A stretch of DNA of 64,000 nucleotides from Calothrix sp. FI2-JRJ7 (lineage in GTDB: Bacteria > Cyanobacteriota > Cyanobacteriia > Cyanobacteriales > Nostocaceae), in assembly GCA_019359675.1 (NCBI GenBank), contig JAHHGX010000085.1:62001-126000 (forward strand), in the 5' to 3' direction. Numbering within the stretch: the stretch's first letter is position 1; every line of letters starts with the position of its first letter. A program made the translations under genes and the position numbers. The notes under the pieces were generated by a model, which saw only the letters and a list, made by a program, of their open reading frames with translations, was not told the DNA's origin and ran no database searches. Shown in pieces: positions 10,330 to 19,056 of the stretch.

Positions 10330-10880
10330 TGACGCGACTTATCTTCTTGGGACCGCCTGGAGCTGGTAAAGGGACGCAAGCGAAAGCGTTAGCTGACCAC
10401 TGGCAAATTCCCCACATTTCGACGGGTGACATTTTACGTCAAGCATTAAAAGACCAAACTCCTTTAGGAATAAAAGCTAAAGGTTATATGGACAAGGGTG
10501 AGTTAGTGCCCGACCAGTTAGTACAAGACATGGTGGAGGAACGCTTAACTCAAGCTGATACCAAACATGGCTGGATTCTCGATGGTTTTCCTCGAACTGT
10601 TCAACAAGCTGGTTTTTTAGAAGCTTTGCTTGATAGGTTAGACCATCATGGAGAAAAGGTTGTTAATCTTGATGTTCCTGACGAAATTGTGATTGGGCGC
10701 CTGCTTGAGCGAGGACGTAAAGATGATACCGAAGAAGTAATACGGCGCCGTCTTGAAGTGTATCGTTCAGAAACAGCTCCTTTAATTGACTACTACACAG
10801 GCAAACAGCAACTAGTAATAGTCAATGGCAACCAGTCCCTAGAAGAAGTCACTGTTGAAATTGGTCAAGCTATTAGCTAG
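10329..10880 (+). CDS. adk: Adenylate kinase (short-lid form)
   Basis: This enzyme interconverts AMP and ATP with two ADP. The P-loop GPPGAGKGTQ lies at residues 8-17, the AMP-binding stretch STGDILRQ around 33-40, and DGFPRT near 85-90. The segment LLERGRKDDTEEVIRRR follows directly where long forms carry a lid domain, so this is the 183-residue short form common in cyanobacteria. The start is a GTG overlapping the secY stop, implying coupled translation. Confidence 0.97.
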   Translation: MTRLIFLGPPGAGKGTQAKALADHWQIPHISTGDILRQALKDQTPLGIKAKGYMDKGELVPDQLVQDMVEERLTQADTKHGWILDGFPRTVQQAGFLEALLDRLDHHGEKVVNLDVPDEIVIGRLLERGRKDDTEEVIRRRLEVYRSETAPLIDYYTGKQQLVIVNGNQSLEEVTVEIGQAIS

Positions 10881-10997
10881 CAACTTCATTGTTAAGTTAT
10901 TACATGTGAGGGGATATAAATTGTATTACCCTCACTACCCCACCCGAAGCTGCCAGTTCTTCATTAAATAAGATATATTAATAAACTATTAGTGTAT

Positions 10998-11027
10998 TTG
11001 ACAAAATTTATGTGCTTGTAGTATAGA
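10998..11027 (+). promoter_or_regulatory. Likely sigma70-type promoter ahead of infA
   Basis: TTGACA (10998-11003) is separated by 18 bases from TATAGA (11022-11027). It lies in the 228-base adk-infA spacer, about 80 bases upstream of the infA start, and would give the infA-rpmJ-alpha part of the cluster its own promoter. Apart from this the spacer shows nothing. The assignment rests only on match to consensus. Confidence 0.6.
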
Positions 11028-11108
11028 CGATACAGCAAGCCATTTTAAAAAATCCAACTTACGCTCGAAAAAGCGCAAAAATTAATTGATTGGAAAGAGG
11101 AAAGCAAC

Positions 11109-11333
11109 TTGTCTAAACAAGACTTAATAGAAATGGAAGGGACGGTAACAGAGTCATTGCCCAACGCGATGTTTCGTGTTGACCTGGACAATGGCTTTAA
11201 CGTCCTTGCTCACATTTCCGGCAAAATTCGCCGTAATTACATCAAAATTTTACCTGGTGACCGAGTCAAAGTGGAGCTTACTCCCTATGACTTAACGAAG
11301 GGTCGAATCACCTATCGATTGAGGAAAAAGTAG
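11109..11333 (+). CDS. infA: Translation initiation factor IF-1
   Basis: IF-1 (74 residues, OB fold) binds the 30S A site during initiation. The sequence [54 protein letters not shown] is unmistakable family sequence split across the fold. The start is a TTG preceded by AAAGAGGAAAG. Its position between adk and rpmJ is conserved in cyanobacteria. Confidence 0.97.
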
Positions 11334-11412
11334 ATTATGTAGAGGATTTTACCACAACAAAAATTTTTTGGGGTAATATCTACTCTGAAAACAGAATTTT
11401 TTTTCTTAAAAA

Positions 11413-11421
11413 TGGTATAAT
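11413..11421 (+). promoter_or_regulatory. Extended -10 element upstream of rpmJ
   Basis: TGGTATAAT is a perfect -10 hexamer with a TGn extension, 28 bases before the rpmJ ATG. No good -35 is visible. A leaderless-short promoter for rpmJ-rpsM-rpsK is possible but unproven. Confidence 0.4.
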
Positions 11422-11448
11422 TTAACATTTGGAGTTAAAGAGCGAAAC

Positions 11449-11562
11449 ATGAAAGTTAGAGCTTCAGTCAAGCGAATGTGCGAAAAGTGCAGCGTCATTA
11501 AGCGTCGCGGTCGCGTCATGGTAATTTGTGTAAACCCCAAGCACAAGCAACGTCAAGGTTAA
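11449..11562 (+). CDS. rpmJ: 50S ribosomal protein L36
   Basis: This is the tiny large-subunit protein L36 (37 residues). It begins [14 protein letters not shown] and ends NPKHKQRQG, with the zinc-binding set Cys-x2-Cys, a further Cys and His (C11, C14, C27, H32), so it is the zinc-containing form. GGAG lies about 14 bases upstream. It lies between infA and rpsM as in other cyanobacteria. Confidence 0.97.
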   Translation: MKVRASVKRMCEKCSVIKRRGRVMVICVNPKHKQRQG

Positions 11563-11666
11563 GACCCCAAGTGCAACCTTGCACTTTATTTTCTTCACTA
11601 AGTACATAGTATCAGCTGTATTTTGTACAGCGCAAAAAACAACGCAATCAATGGGAGATATTCATA

Positions 11667-12047
11667 GTGGCACGTATTGCCGGAGTAGACCTTCCGCGTG
11701 ACAAGCGGATTGAAATTGGTCTGACTTATATTTTTGGAATTGGTCTATCGCGGGCACAAGCGATATTGTCAGCAACTGGTGTTAATCCTGACACACGAGT
11801 TAAAGACTTAAGTGATGCTGATGTCACAGCATTACGGGGCGAAGTTGAAAGCAATTACCAAGTAGAAGGTGATTTGCGGCGCCTCGAAGCAATGAACATC
11901 AAGCGCTTAGTCGATATTGGCACCTACAGAGGGCGTCGTCACCGGATGGGATTACCAGTAAGGGGACAAAGAACTCGGACGAACGCTCGGACTCGACGCG
12001 GTAGACGTCAGACAGTAGCTGGTAAGAAAAAAGCACCAGGTAAATAA
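11667..12047 (+). CDS. rpsM: 30S ribosomal protein S13
   Basis: This is small-subunit protein S13 (126 residues), in the head contacting L5 and P-site tRNA. It starts at GTG with GGGAGA upstream and reads [22 protein letters not shown]. The C-terminal [21 protein letters not shown] and basic tail are typical. Confidence 0.98.
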   Translation: MARIAGVDLPRDKRIEIGLTYIFGIGLSRAQAILSATGVNPDTRVKDLSDADVTALRGEVESNYQVEGDLRRLEAMNIKRLVDIGTYRGRRHRMGLPVRGQRTRTNARTRRGRRQTVAGKKKAPGK

Positions 12048-12098
12048 ATTTCATCGCTTGCTCCATAGCAAGTTATACGCTTACTCAAACGAATTAAT

Positions 12099-12494
12099 AT
12101 GGCGCGTCAAACACCTAAAAAAGCCGGGAGCAAGAAAGCAAAACGTAACGTTCCCAACGGAGTTGCTTACATTCAATCGACTTTCAATAATAGTATTGTG
12201 ACTATTGCCGACCAAAACGGCGATGTCATATCGTGGGCAAGTGCAGGGTCAAGCGGCTTTAAAGGAGCCAAAAAAGGTACTCCCTTTGCCGCTCAAACCG
12301 CAGCAGAAAGTGCAGCACGCCGAGCAATTGACTCTGGTATGCGTCAAGTGGAAGTAATGGTTTCGGGTCCTGGAGCGGGTCGTGAAACAGCGATTCGAGC
12401 ATTACAAGGAGCAGGACTAGAGATTACATTGATTCGCGATATCACTCCTATACCCCACAATGGTTGTCGTCCTCCTAAGCGGCGCCGTGTATAG
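12099..12494 (+). CDS. rpsK: 30S ribosomal protein S11
   Basis: This is small-subunit protein S11 (131 residues), on the platform near the E site. Conserved segments are [35 protein letters not shown] and the C-terminal [18 protein letters not shown]. It follows rpsM by about 50 bases. Confidence 0.98.
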   Translation: MARQTPKKAGSKKAKRNVPNGVAYIQSTFNNSIVTIADQNGDVISWASAGSSGFKGAKKGTPFAAQTAAESAARRAIDSGMRQVEVMVSGPGAGRETAIRALQGAGLEITLIRDITPIPHNGCRPPKRRRV

Positions 12495-12505
12495 AGATAG
12501 TAGTA

Positions 12506-12526
12506 AATTGGGTTAAAACCCCAATT
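12506..12526 (+). terminator. Short hairpin between rpsK and rpoA
   Basis: AATTGGG pairs with CCCAATT across a 7-base loop. There is no long T-run directly after it, so it is at best a weak terminator or attenuator. Confidence 0.35.
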
Positions 12527-12705
12527 CGAGCGTTTTTGAAGTTCTCCTCACTCGCTATAGTGGCCGCAAATTAATTCGTATCGCCCAGTCTCAATAATAA
12601 GAACTCTGATAATTGAGCCAGAACTGGGCAACGTTTGTCAAAGAAAGAACTAGCAATTTTTACGCAGTTGCGAATTCAGGACTGTTATACAAGGGAGGCT
12701 GCTCC

Positions 12706-13653
12706 GTGGCGCAATTTCAAATTGAATGTGTAGAGTCCAATACAGAAGAAACTCGGAGCCATTACAGCAAGTTTGTCTTAGAACCTTTAGAAAGAGGTCA
12801 AGGAACAACGGTTGGTAACGCCCTTAGACGAGTATTACTCTCTAACTTAGAGGGTACGGCGGTTACTGCGGTACGAATTGCGGGCGTTACACATGAGTTT
12901 GCCACCGTTCCAGGTGTGCGGGAAGACGTTCTTGAAATCCTAATGCGGATGAAAGAAGTTATCCTCAAAAGCTATTCCTCTCAACCTCAAATCGGTCGCT
13001 TGCTTGTTACTGGCCCAGCGAACGTCACTTCAGCGCATTTTGATTTACCTAGTGAAGTTGAAGTGATTGACCAAACTCAGTATGTCGCTACTCTTGCAGA
13101 AGGCGCGAAACTGGAAATGGAGTTTCGGATTGAAAAGGGCAAAGGTTATCGTACAGTCGAACGTGGTCGTGAAGAAGCGACATCGTTAGATTTTTTACAG
13201 ATAGACTCTGTATTTATGCCAGTACGAAAAGTTAACTACAGTGTTGAAGAAACACGCGGTGAAAGCAACATACCCAAAGACAGACTTTTGTTAGAAGTTT
13301 GGACAAACGGTAGTCTTAGCCCACAAGAAGCTTTATCTTCAGCAGCAAGTATATTAGTGGATTTATTTAATCCATTAAAAGACTTCACTTACACTGAGCA
13401 AGATACAGGTATAGCTGAAGACTTAGACCCAACCGCACAAATTCCTATCGAAGAGTTACAACTTTCTGTACGCGCTTACAACTGTTTGAAGCGTGCCCAA
13501 GTCAACTCTGTAGCTGACTTATTGGATTATACTCAAGAAGACCTCTTAGAAATAAAGAATTTCGGTCAAAAGTCAGCTGAAGAAGTCGTAGAAGCTTTGC
13601 AGCGACGTTTGGGTATTACTCTACCTCAAGAGCGGGGTTCAAAGCATAGCTAG
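12706..13653 (+). CDS. rpoA: DNA-directed RNA polymerase subunit alpha
   Basis: The alpha subunit dimerises to nucleate RNA polymerase assembly and its C-terminal domain contacts activators and UP elements. The N domain contains LEPLERGQGTTVGNALRRVLLSN (near 24-46) and the C domain LSVRAYNCLKRAQVNSVADLLDYTQEDLLEIKNFGQKSAEEV. The start chosen is a GTG (MAQFQIECVES) after AAGGGAGG; the frame is open further upstream but that extension has no ribosome-binding site or conservation. 315 residues, a normal length. Confidence 0.97.
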   Translation: MAQFQIECVESNTEETRSHYSKFVLEPLERGQGTTVGNALRRVLLSNLEGTAVTAVRIAGVTHEFATVPGVREDVLEILMRMKEVILKSYSSQPQIGRLLVTGPANVTSAHFDLPSEVEVIDQTQYVATLAEGAKLEMEFRIEKGKGYRTVERGREEATSLDFLQIDSVFMPVRKVNYSVEETRGESNIPKDRLLLEVWTNGSLSPQEALSSAASILVDLFNPLKDFTYTEQDTGIAEDLDPTAQIPIEELQLSVRAYNCLKRAQVNSVADLLDYTQEDLLEIKNFGQKSAEEVVEALQRRLGITLPQERGSKHS

Positions 13654-13840
13654 TAACTAATGTAAATCTGAAGAATTAATAGTTAATAGTTATTTGCATA
13701 TGATTGGTAGTTGTTAGGTGCAAAGGGTAATAGTAGGAGCGTTACGAATAGCTTAACTATTACCCATTACCCGGTACCCACTAGCTATCAGCCGCTGATT
13801 CGGATATCAATTCCATTCTATTTTTCATGCGTCAATTATT

Positions 13841-14191
13841 ATGCGTCACCGTTGTCGAGTTAAACAACTAAGCAAACCAGCAGACCAGCGTCGTGCCCTT
13901 TTGCGCGCGCTCACAACCGAAGTAATTCGTCACGGTCGAATTACTACTACTTTAGTTCGTGCCAAAGTTGTACGAGCCGAAGTTGACAAAATGATTACCT
14001 TAGCAAAAGACGGTTCATTATCTAGTAGGCGCCAAGCACTAGGTTATATCTATGATAAAGACCTAGTACAAGCCTTATTCGAGCAGGCACCAAAACGATA
14101 TGAAAATCGTAATGGTGGTTACACCCGTATTTTGCGTACCGTACCACGCCGTGGCGACAATTGCGACATGGCAATTATTGAATTAGTATAA
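13841..14191 (+). CDS. rplQ: 50S ribosomal protein L17
   Basis: This is large-subunit protein L17 (116 residues). It begins [34 protein letters not shown] and ends [25 protein letters not shown]. The 187-base rpoA-rplQ spacer contains an imperfect inverted repeat built on GGGTAATAG...CTATTACCC and no gene. Confidence 0.97.
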   Translation: MRHRCRVKQLSKPADQRRALLRALTTEVIRHGRITTTLVRAKVVRAEVDKMITLAKDGSLSSRRQALGYIYDKDLVQALFEQAPKRYENRNGGYTRILRTVPRRGDNCDMAIIELV

Positions 14192-14204
14192 AAATCCTAA
14201 TTCA

Positions 14205-15029
14205 ATGTTAACGTCTCAACCCATAGATTTGCAGCGTATAGCCATAGTAATTCAATACCTTGGCACTAATTTTCATGGGTGGCAAAGGCAAACACAACAC
14301 CGTACCGTACAAGAAGAAATTGAGAAAGCGATTGCGAGTATTGTGGGTTCACATATTAATTTGCATGGCGCCGGACGTACCGACAGTGGTGTACATGCAG
14401 CAGCACAAGTAGCACATTTTGATGTTGCAAGTCCGCTGCCACCACATAAATGGGCGCCTGTTCTCAACACTTACTTACCGAAAGATATATTGATAAGAGC
14501 CTCAATCGAAGTTGATAGCACATGGCATTCACGTTTTAGCGCATCGTACCGACGTTATCGTTATACGCTTTATACTGAAGCACGCCCAAATTTGTTTATC
14601 CAACCCTTTTGCTGGCATTATTATCAGGCGCCACTCGATGAATCATTAATCCAGACAGCGTTAGAACCTTTGGTAGGAAAGCATGACTTAAGTGCTTTTC
14701 GACGTGCAAACTCAAAGCGAGCGCACTCAATAGTAGAAGTCCAAGCAGCACAATGTAATCGCTCAGGTGCGTTTCTAAATATAGAAATACAAGCAGACGG
14801 CTTTTTGTACGGTATGGTGCGGTTGATTGTAGGGATGTTAGTACAGGTAGGAACAAAAGAAAGAACAGTTTCAAACTTCACAAATCTTTGGAAGAACCAA
14901 CTCCGAGAACAAGTGAAACATTCGGCGCCCGCACAAGGCTTATGCTTATTGCGAGTAGGCTATCCAGACTTTCCAGTTCCAAAAGAAATTTGGTACGACA
15001 CGCAGCCGAAATTTGTATTTGGGGAATAG
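14205..15029 (+). CDS. truA: tRNA pseudouridine(38-40) synthase TruA
   Basis: TruA isomerises uridines at positions 38-40 of the tRNA anticodon arm. The catalytic aspartate lies in GAGRTDSGVHA (about residues 55-65). Other family marks are QYLGTNFHGWQRQ near the N terminus and FLYGMVRLIVGMLVQVG near the C terminus. It lies between rplQ and rplM, its standard place in cyanobacteria. 274 residues, a normal length. Confidence 0.96.
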   Translation: MLTSQPIDLQRIAIVIQYLGTNFHGWQRQTQHRTVQEEIEKAIASIVGSHINLHGAGRTDSGVHAAAQVAHFDVASPLPPHKWAPVLNTYLPKDILIRASIEVDSTWHSRFSASYRRYRYTLYTEARPNLFIQPFCWHYYQAPLDESLIQTALEPLVGKHDLSAFRRANSKRAHSIVEVQAAQCNRSGAFLNIEIQADGFLYGMVRLIVGMLVQVGTKERTVSNFTNLWKNQLREQVKHSAPAQGLCLLRVGYPDFPVPKEIWYDTQPKFVFGE

Positions 15030-15071
15030 GGGATAATAAACCAATTCTCATAAACAAAGGAAATAAAAAAG

Positions 15072-15533
15072 ATGACAGCCCAAAAAACATATCTTCCACC
15101 AGTTAATACCCTTGAGGGTGACTGGTATGTAGTAGATGCTAAAGACCAACGTCTTGGTCGTTTAGCTAGCGAAATTGCAATGATTCTCAGAGGCAAAAAT
15201 AAGCCTACTTTTACTCCTCACTTAGATACAGGTGACTTTGTAATTGTAGTTAACGCTGAACAAGTTGCTGTAACAGGTAAAAAGCGCTCACAAAAGCTTT
15301 ACCGTCGCCACTCTGGGCGCCCAGGTGGGATGAAAACAGAAACCTTTGCTAAACTGCAAGAACGTATACCCGAACGGATTATCGAACAAGCAGTTAAGGG
15401 TATGCTTCCCAAAAATAGCCTTGGAAAAAGTCTATTTACAAAGCTTAAAGTTTACGCGGGTCCAACCCACCCCCATACCGCTCAAAAACCTAAAGAATTA
15501 ATAATCAATACAATTCCAGGAGCAGAAGGTTAA
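15072..15533 (+). CDS. rplM: 50S ribosomal protein L13
   Basis: This is large-subunit protein L13 (153 residues), an early assembly protein. Conserved segments are [35 protein letters not shown] and [13 protein letters not shown]. Its TAA stop shares an A with the ATG of rpsI. Confidence 0.97.
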   Translation: MTAQKTYLPPVNTLEGDWYVVDAKDQRLGRLASEIAMILRGKNKPTFTPHLDTGDFVIVVNAEQVAVTGKKRSQKLYRRHSGRPGGMKTETFAKLQERIPERIIEQAVKGMLPKNSLGKSLFTKLKVYAGPTHPHTAQKPKELIINTIPGAEG

Positions 15534-15946
15534 TGCAAGCCACCGAAACCAGCGGTCGCGCGATGTACTTTGGTACAGGGCGCCGTAAATCAGCAGTAGC
15601 ACGAGTACGTCTCGTTCCAGGTACCGGACAACTAGTAGTCAACGGCAAACCTGGAGATTTGTATTTCCAATTCAACGCCAACTACCTAGGTATCATTAAA
15701 GCCCCCCTAGAAACACTAGGTATGGAAAATGACTACGACATCATGGTAAAAGCCGAAGGTGGTGGTCTTACAGGTCAATCAGACGCAGTACGTTTAGGCG
15801 TAGCGCGTGCTTTGTGCCAACTAGACCCAGGCAACCGTCCTCCACTCAAAACCGAAGGTTACTTAACCCGTGACCCTCGTGCAAAAGAGCGTAAAAAATA
15901 CGGTTTACACAAAGCTCGCAAAGCTCCTCAATACTCGAAACGATAA
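15533..15946 (+). CDS. rpsI: 30S ribosomal protein S9
   Basis: This is small-subunit protein S9 (137 residues), whose C-terminal Arg touches P-site tRNA. It shows [18 protein letters not shown], then [19 protein letters not shown] and the basic end [16 protein letters not shown]. It is coupled to rplM by a one-base overlap. Confidence 0.97.
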   Translation: MQATETSGRAMYFGTGRRKSAVARVRLVPGTGQLVVNGKPGDLYFQFNANYLGIIKAPLETLGMENDYDIMVKAEGGGLTGQSDAVRLGVARALCQLDPGNRPPLKTEGYLTRDPRAKERKKYGLHKARKAPQYSKR

Positions 15947-15948
15947 AG

Positions 15949-16018
15949 AGTTAGGAGTTAGGAGTTAGGAGTTGGAAGTTTATAACTCATAACTCATCAC
16001 TCATAACTCATAACTGAG
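15949..16018. repeat. GTTAGGA tandem repeat and AACTCATAACTCATA array
   Basis: GAGTTAGGAGTTAGGAGTTAG is followed about 15 bases later by repeated TAACTCAT units that are partly complementary to it, so the block can fold on itself. It lies in the rpsI-rpmE spacer; a TATAAT at 16020-16025 follows and could be a -10 element for rpmE. Confidence 0.7.
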
Positions 16019-16051
16019 TTATAATTTATATAGATTCACCACAACAGGAAA

Positions 16052-16297
16052 ATGGCAAAAGAAGGAATTCACCCTGAGTGGTATCCAGAAGCGAAAGTGT
16101 ATTGCAACGGAAAAGTTGTAATGACAGTAGGCTCCACCAAACCCGAATTACACGTAGACGTTTGGTCTGGAAACCACCCCTTTTACACAGGAACTCAAAA
16201 GATTATTGACACCGAAGGTCGCGTAGAGCGCTTCCTCCGTAAGTACGGTATGTTCGACCAATCAGCTGCCGCCGCTAAAGAAGAAGACCAGAAGTAG
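16052..16297 (+). CDS. rpmE: 50S ribosomal protein L31
   Basis: This is large-subunit protein L31 (81 residues), a bridge to the small subunit. It reads MAKEGIHPEWYPEAKVYCNGK and has the conserved DVWSGNHPFYTGTQKIIDTEGRVERF. Only one cysteine is present, so it belongs to the zinc-free type. It is followed by a good terminator-like hairpin. Confidence 0.96.
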   Translation: MAKEGIHPEWYPEAKVYCNGKVVMTVGSTKPELHVDVWSGNHPFYTGTQKIIDTEGRVERFLRKYGMFDQSAAAAKEEDQK

Positions 16298-16317
16298 CTG
16301 GTTAGCTTTGCTTTGAA

Positions 16318-16350
16318 CGACCCCGCACAGAGAAGTGCCGGGTCGATTTT
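16318..16350 (+). terminator. Hairpin terminator after rpmE
   Basis: CGACCCCGCAC (16318-16328) pairs with GTGCCGGGTCG (16335-16345) apart from one mismatch, with ATTTTGTG following. It lies 58 bases ahead of prfA and probably ends the ribosomal transcript. Confidence 0.6.
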
Positions 16351-16407
16351 GTGTTCTTTGCAATTGAGCTAATCAACTTATTTTTGAAGGAGCGTGAGGC
16401 ACGCATT

Positions 16408-17508
16408 ATGGCTGAACAATATTTGCTGGAGAAATTAAAATCTGTCGAACAAACTTTTAACGAGTTGACTCGGCGCCTAGGAGACCCAGATACCGCAAGA
16501 GACCAAGACGAGTATCAACAGATAGCCAAGGCACGGTCAGGTTTAGAAGAAGTAGTAAACACCTACGAAACTTGGAAACAAGCTACCGACGACTTAGTTG
16601 GAGCGCGTCAAATATATAAAGAGTCAGCGAGTGACCCAGAAATGCAAGAAATGGCAGGACTGGAAGTAAAAGAACTCGAAGAAAAAATTGAGTATTTAGA
16701 GAACCGCTTAAAATTACTACTACTACCACGCGACCCTAACGATGATAAAAACATCATGTTAGAAATTCGTGCGGGTACTGGAGGTGACGAAGCCAGTATT
16801 TGGGCTGGAGACTTAATGCGGATGTATACTCGTTATGCTCAAACCCAAGGTTGGAAAGTTTCGTTAATGAGTGAATCATTAGGAGACATGGGTGGATGGA
16901 AAGAAGTAATTCTAGAAATTAAAGGCGACGACGTATATAGCCAATTAAAATTTGAGGCAGGAGTACACAGAGTCCAGCGCGTCCCCCTCACCGAAGCAGG
17001 TGGAAGAGTACATACATCAACAGCGACAGTAGCAATAATGCCAGAAGTCGATGATGTAGAAGTACACATTGACCCCAAAGACATCGAAATGAAAACCGCG
17101 CGTTCGGGTGGTGCAGGTGGACAAAACGTCAACAAAGTAGAAACAGCCGCTGACTTATTACACAAACCAACTGGTATAAGAATCTTCTGTACAGAAGAAC
17201 GAAGCCAGTTACAAAACAAAGAACGAGCAATGCAAATCTTGCGCGCGAAATTGTATGAAATGAAACTGCAAGAACAACAAGCAGCCATCACTTCAGCAAG
17301 GCGCCTGCAAGTAGGAACAGGCGCCCGTTCCGAAAAAATCCGCACCTACAACTACAAAGACAACCGCGTCACCGACCATCGTCTCAACCAAAACTTCTCC
17401 TTAACCCCAGTTCTCGAAGGCGACCTAGAAACAGTAATACAATCTTGTATTTCCCAAGACCAACAAGATCAACTAGCCGAACTAGCCGCCAATGCTGGCA
17501 ACAACTAA
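16408..17508 (+). CDS. prfA: Peptide chain release factor 1
   Basis: RF1 recognises UAA and UAG stop codons and triggers peptide release. The GGQ motif lies in [15 protein letters not shown] (about residues 230-244). The start chosen is ATG ([11 protein letters not shown]) with GAAGGAGCG upstream; an upstream in-frame extension lacks support. 366 residues, normal. The gene ends the housekeeping block and is followed by a terminator. Confidence 0.97.
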   Translation: MAEQYLLEKLKSVEQTFNELTRRLGDPDTARDQDEYQQIAKARSGLEEVVNTYETWKQATDDLVGARQIYKESASDPEMQEMAGLEVKELEEKIEYLENRLKLLLLPRDPNDDKNIMLEIRAGTGGDEASIWAGDLMRMYTRYAQTQGWKVSLMSESLGDMGGWKEVILEIKGDDVYSQLKFEAGVHRVQRVPLTEAGGRVHTSTATVAIMPEVDDVEVHIDPKDIEMKTARSGGAGGQNVNKVETAADLLHKPTGIRIFCTEERSQLQNKERAMQILRAKLYEMKLQEQQAAITSARRLQVGTGARSEKIRTYNYKDNRVTDHRLNQNFSLTPVLEGDLETVIQSCISQDQQDQLAELAANAGNN

Positions 17509-17531
17509 TCTTGTGTTATTGCTACTCTTGT

Positions 17532-17564
17532 GGAACAGGCATCCCTGCCTGTTCCATTATTTTA
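17532..17564 (+). terminator. Strong hairpin terminator after prfA
   Basis: GGAACAGGCA (17532-17541) pairs perfectly with TGCCTGTTCC (17546-17555) across TCCC, followed by ATTATTTTA. The context CTTGTGG...GGCATCC is shared with hairpins at about 25513 and 28611, so it belongs to a dispersed family. Confidence 0.75.
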
Positions 17565-17625
17565 TGTAGGTTGGGTGGAGGCTTTGTGGAACCCAACATT
17601 TCATACACTGCTATAAGATAAAAAT

Positions 17626-17970
17626 TTAGGCGCCATTCCTCAATTGCTGTAACTGTCTTATACTTCCGCAGTTGTAAACTAATCTTTCAACGGCCTGTTG
17701 CCAGCGTGCAAAAATTCGATAGCTGAAAAACCCACTGCATACCCCACCTTTTGTATCCCAGTATGAAATGCTTACTTGGTGCTTGAGGTAGGAGATTTTC
17801 TTGATTTTTTTTACGTTGTAACCTTGAGCGTAGAGCGCTTCGATTAAATTACCTTCGCTCAGGCGCCAAACATGTGGTGTAATTTTGTTAGCGGCGATTA
17901 AGCTCTGAACCTTTTTGTTTGGAGCCTTATAGTAACTTTGCCTTACTCGCTTACGCATGATGCACCCCAT
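17626..17970 (-). CDS. Hypothetical protein, divergent from the Xre regulator
   Basis: I do not recognise this 114-residue protein. It is basic at the N terminus (MRKRVRQSYYKAPNKK from a second ATG at 17958, which may be the real start) and Tyr/Trp rich in the C-terminal half (SISYWDTKGG, FSYRIFARWQQAVERLVYNC). No signal peptide or membrane segment is visible. It shares a 155-base spacer with the Xre gene, containing a perfect inverted repeat with TTGACA at both ends, so both genes may be under that regulator. Confidence 0.5.
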   Translation of the reverse strand: MGCIMRKRVRQSYYKAPNKKVQSLIAANKITPHVWRLSEGNLIEALYAQGYNVKKIKKISYLKHQVSISYWDTKGGVCSGFFSYRIFARWQQAVERLVYNCGSIRQLQQLRNGA

Positions 17971-18010
17971 CTATATAATTCCAGCAGCAAACTACATTGG
18001 TAGTTATACA

Positions 18011-18056
18011 TTGACAACTTTCATTGTAAAATACATCTTCCAATGAAAGTTGTCAA
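18011..18056. promoter_or_regulatory. Perfect 16-bp inverted repeat between divergent genes (operator candidate)
   Basis: TTGACAACTTTCATTG (18011-18026) is repeated as its exact complement at 18041-18056 with a 14-base AT-rich centre. Each arm begins with a consensus -35 TTGACA pointing inwards, so a regulator bound here would cover both divergent promoters. A leftward -10 (TATTTT) sits at 17-18 bases from the right-hand TTGACA. Confidence 0.65.
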
Positions 18057-18125
18057 TATGCAACGAAACTTTTAGTAATTGATTACTAAACTAAATTTGT
18101 AAATGCTCTCTTAGTAACCACAGCA

Positions 18126-18485
18126 GTGAATATCGAAAGCAGGGAAAAACTGATTGAAATCATTAAGCAAGCTCGTGGTTCTATGAGTCAAAGAGCCTTT
18201 GGCAAACTTTTGGGTGTTTCTGCGACTGCTGTACAGTTGTGGGAAAAGGGCGTGAATGTGCCTGATACAGAGTATTTAGCAAAAATTGCACTTAGAGCAG
18301 GTTATACACTCGAAGAGTTGCTTGGCTGTTTGGAAGGCAAACCTGTACAAGAAGCTTCTGATTTGAGTTTGATTTTGAGGCAAATCAATCATATGCCTTT
18401 ATCTCAAGTTGCTCAGATTGTTCAAGCAGGCGCCAGTCGCTTGGCTGCGGCTGTTGAATCTTTGGAGGAACCAAAAGCTAGTTAG
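18126..18485 (+). CDS. Xre-family helix-turn-helix regulator
   Basis: This 119-residue protein starts at GTG with a Cro/C1-type DNA-binding domain: MSQRAFGKLLGVSATAVQLWEKGVNVPDTEYLAKIA at residues 19-54. The C-terminal half is helical and ends with PLSQVAQIVQAGASRLAAAVES. A C-terminal copy of the same family lies about 120 bases downstream as a remnant, and a DpnII-like restriction-modification pair follows. It is longer than typical restriction-modification C proteins; control of those genes is possible but not shown. Confidence 0.85.
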   Translation: MNIESREKLIEIIKQARGSMSQRAFGKLLGVSATAVQLWEKGVNVPDTEYLAKIALRAGYTLEELLGCLEGKPVQEASDLSLILRQINHMPLSQVAQIVQAGASRLAAAVESLEEPKAS

Positions 18486-18607
18486 CGGTATAAATAATCG
18501 CTGTGTACTTTACAATCACCGGAATTATTTACATGCAAGTTTAATGCTTAGGTTTTCCAGGCTAAAATCTTCTCGTCTGTACGGTTAGAAAAATATTACA
18601 GCAGTAG

Positions 18608-18802
18608 AGAGCAGGTTACACAATTGAGGAGCTTTTAAATTATTTGGGGATTAAGCCGCAATTTAATTCTTCAGATTTGAATCAGATTGTTAAGCAAATT
18701 AAGGTGATGCCATTGTCTGATGTGGCGGTTATTGGTCGTGTTGTTATGGATAGACTTGCTTCTTCGATTGAGTTGTCGGGTTCGGAGATTAAAGCTAGTT
18801 GA
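18608..18802 (+). pseudogene. C-terminal remnant of a second Xre-family regulator
   Basis: An open stretch without a start codon encodes RAGYTIEELLNYLGIKP ... LNQIVKQIKVMPLSDVAVIGRVVMDRLASSIELS and ends at TGA. It aligns along its length with residues from about 57 to the end of the intact Xre protein upstream (RAGYTLEELLG..., LRQINHMPLSQVAQIVQAG). The DNA-binding half is missing and a stop codon directly precedes the matching part. This looks like a tandem duplicate that has lost its N terminus. Confidence 0.8.
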
Positions 18803-19020
18803 GTCGGCGCCTTACGGATTTTAAGGCTTTATGTTGGGTTACGCTTACGCTCCACCCAACCTACTAATTACAGGGAGTTATTTTTTTGACAATAAGGTAT
18901 CTATATTGCCTGAATTTGCGCTGGCTAGTGGTAAAAACGAGTAAGATATTACACTGTTTTGTTTTGCAATTTTGCTCTTTGGAGTAAGGTAGAACAAGTA
19001 TTCTTTTTTCGTTTTTTTAA

Positions 19021-19034
19021 AGTACTATAGTACT
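19021..19034. promoter_or_regulatory. Perfect 14-bp palindrome upstream of the methyltransferase
   Basis: AGTACTATAGTACT reads identically on both strands and ends 22 bases before the methyltransferase ATG. It contains a TATAGT that could be a -10 box. Restriction-modification genes are often controlled by palindromes in this position; the binding protein is unknown. The rest of 18803-19020 holds a TTGGGTTACGC...CCACCCAA repeat and no gene. Confidence 0.45.
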
Positions 19035-19056
19035 AAACTAGATTCATCATAAATTA

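Noticed and set aside
12613-12705. Upstream extension of rpoA (31 extra residues)
   Set aside because: The GTG at 12706 has AAGGGAGG upstream and gives the canonical MAQFQIECVES start; the extension has neither ribosome-binding site nor conserved sequence.
1-17500. Long antisense open frames across ribosomal genes (for example 387-692, 826-1194, 16839-17345)
   Set aside because: They are complements of highly conserved coding genes, show no family resemblance and lack ribosome-binding sites.
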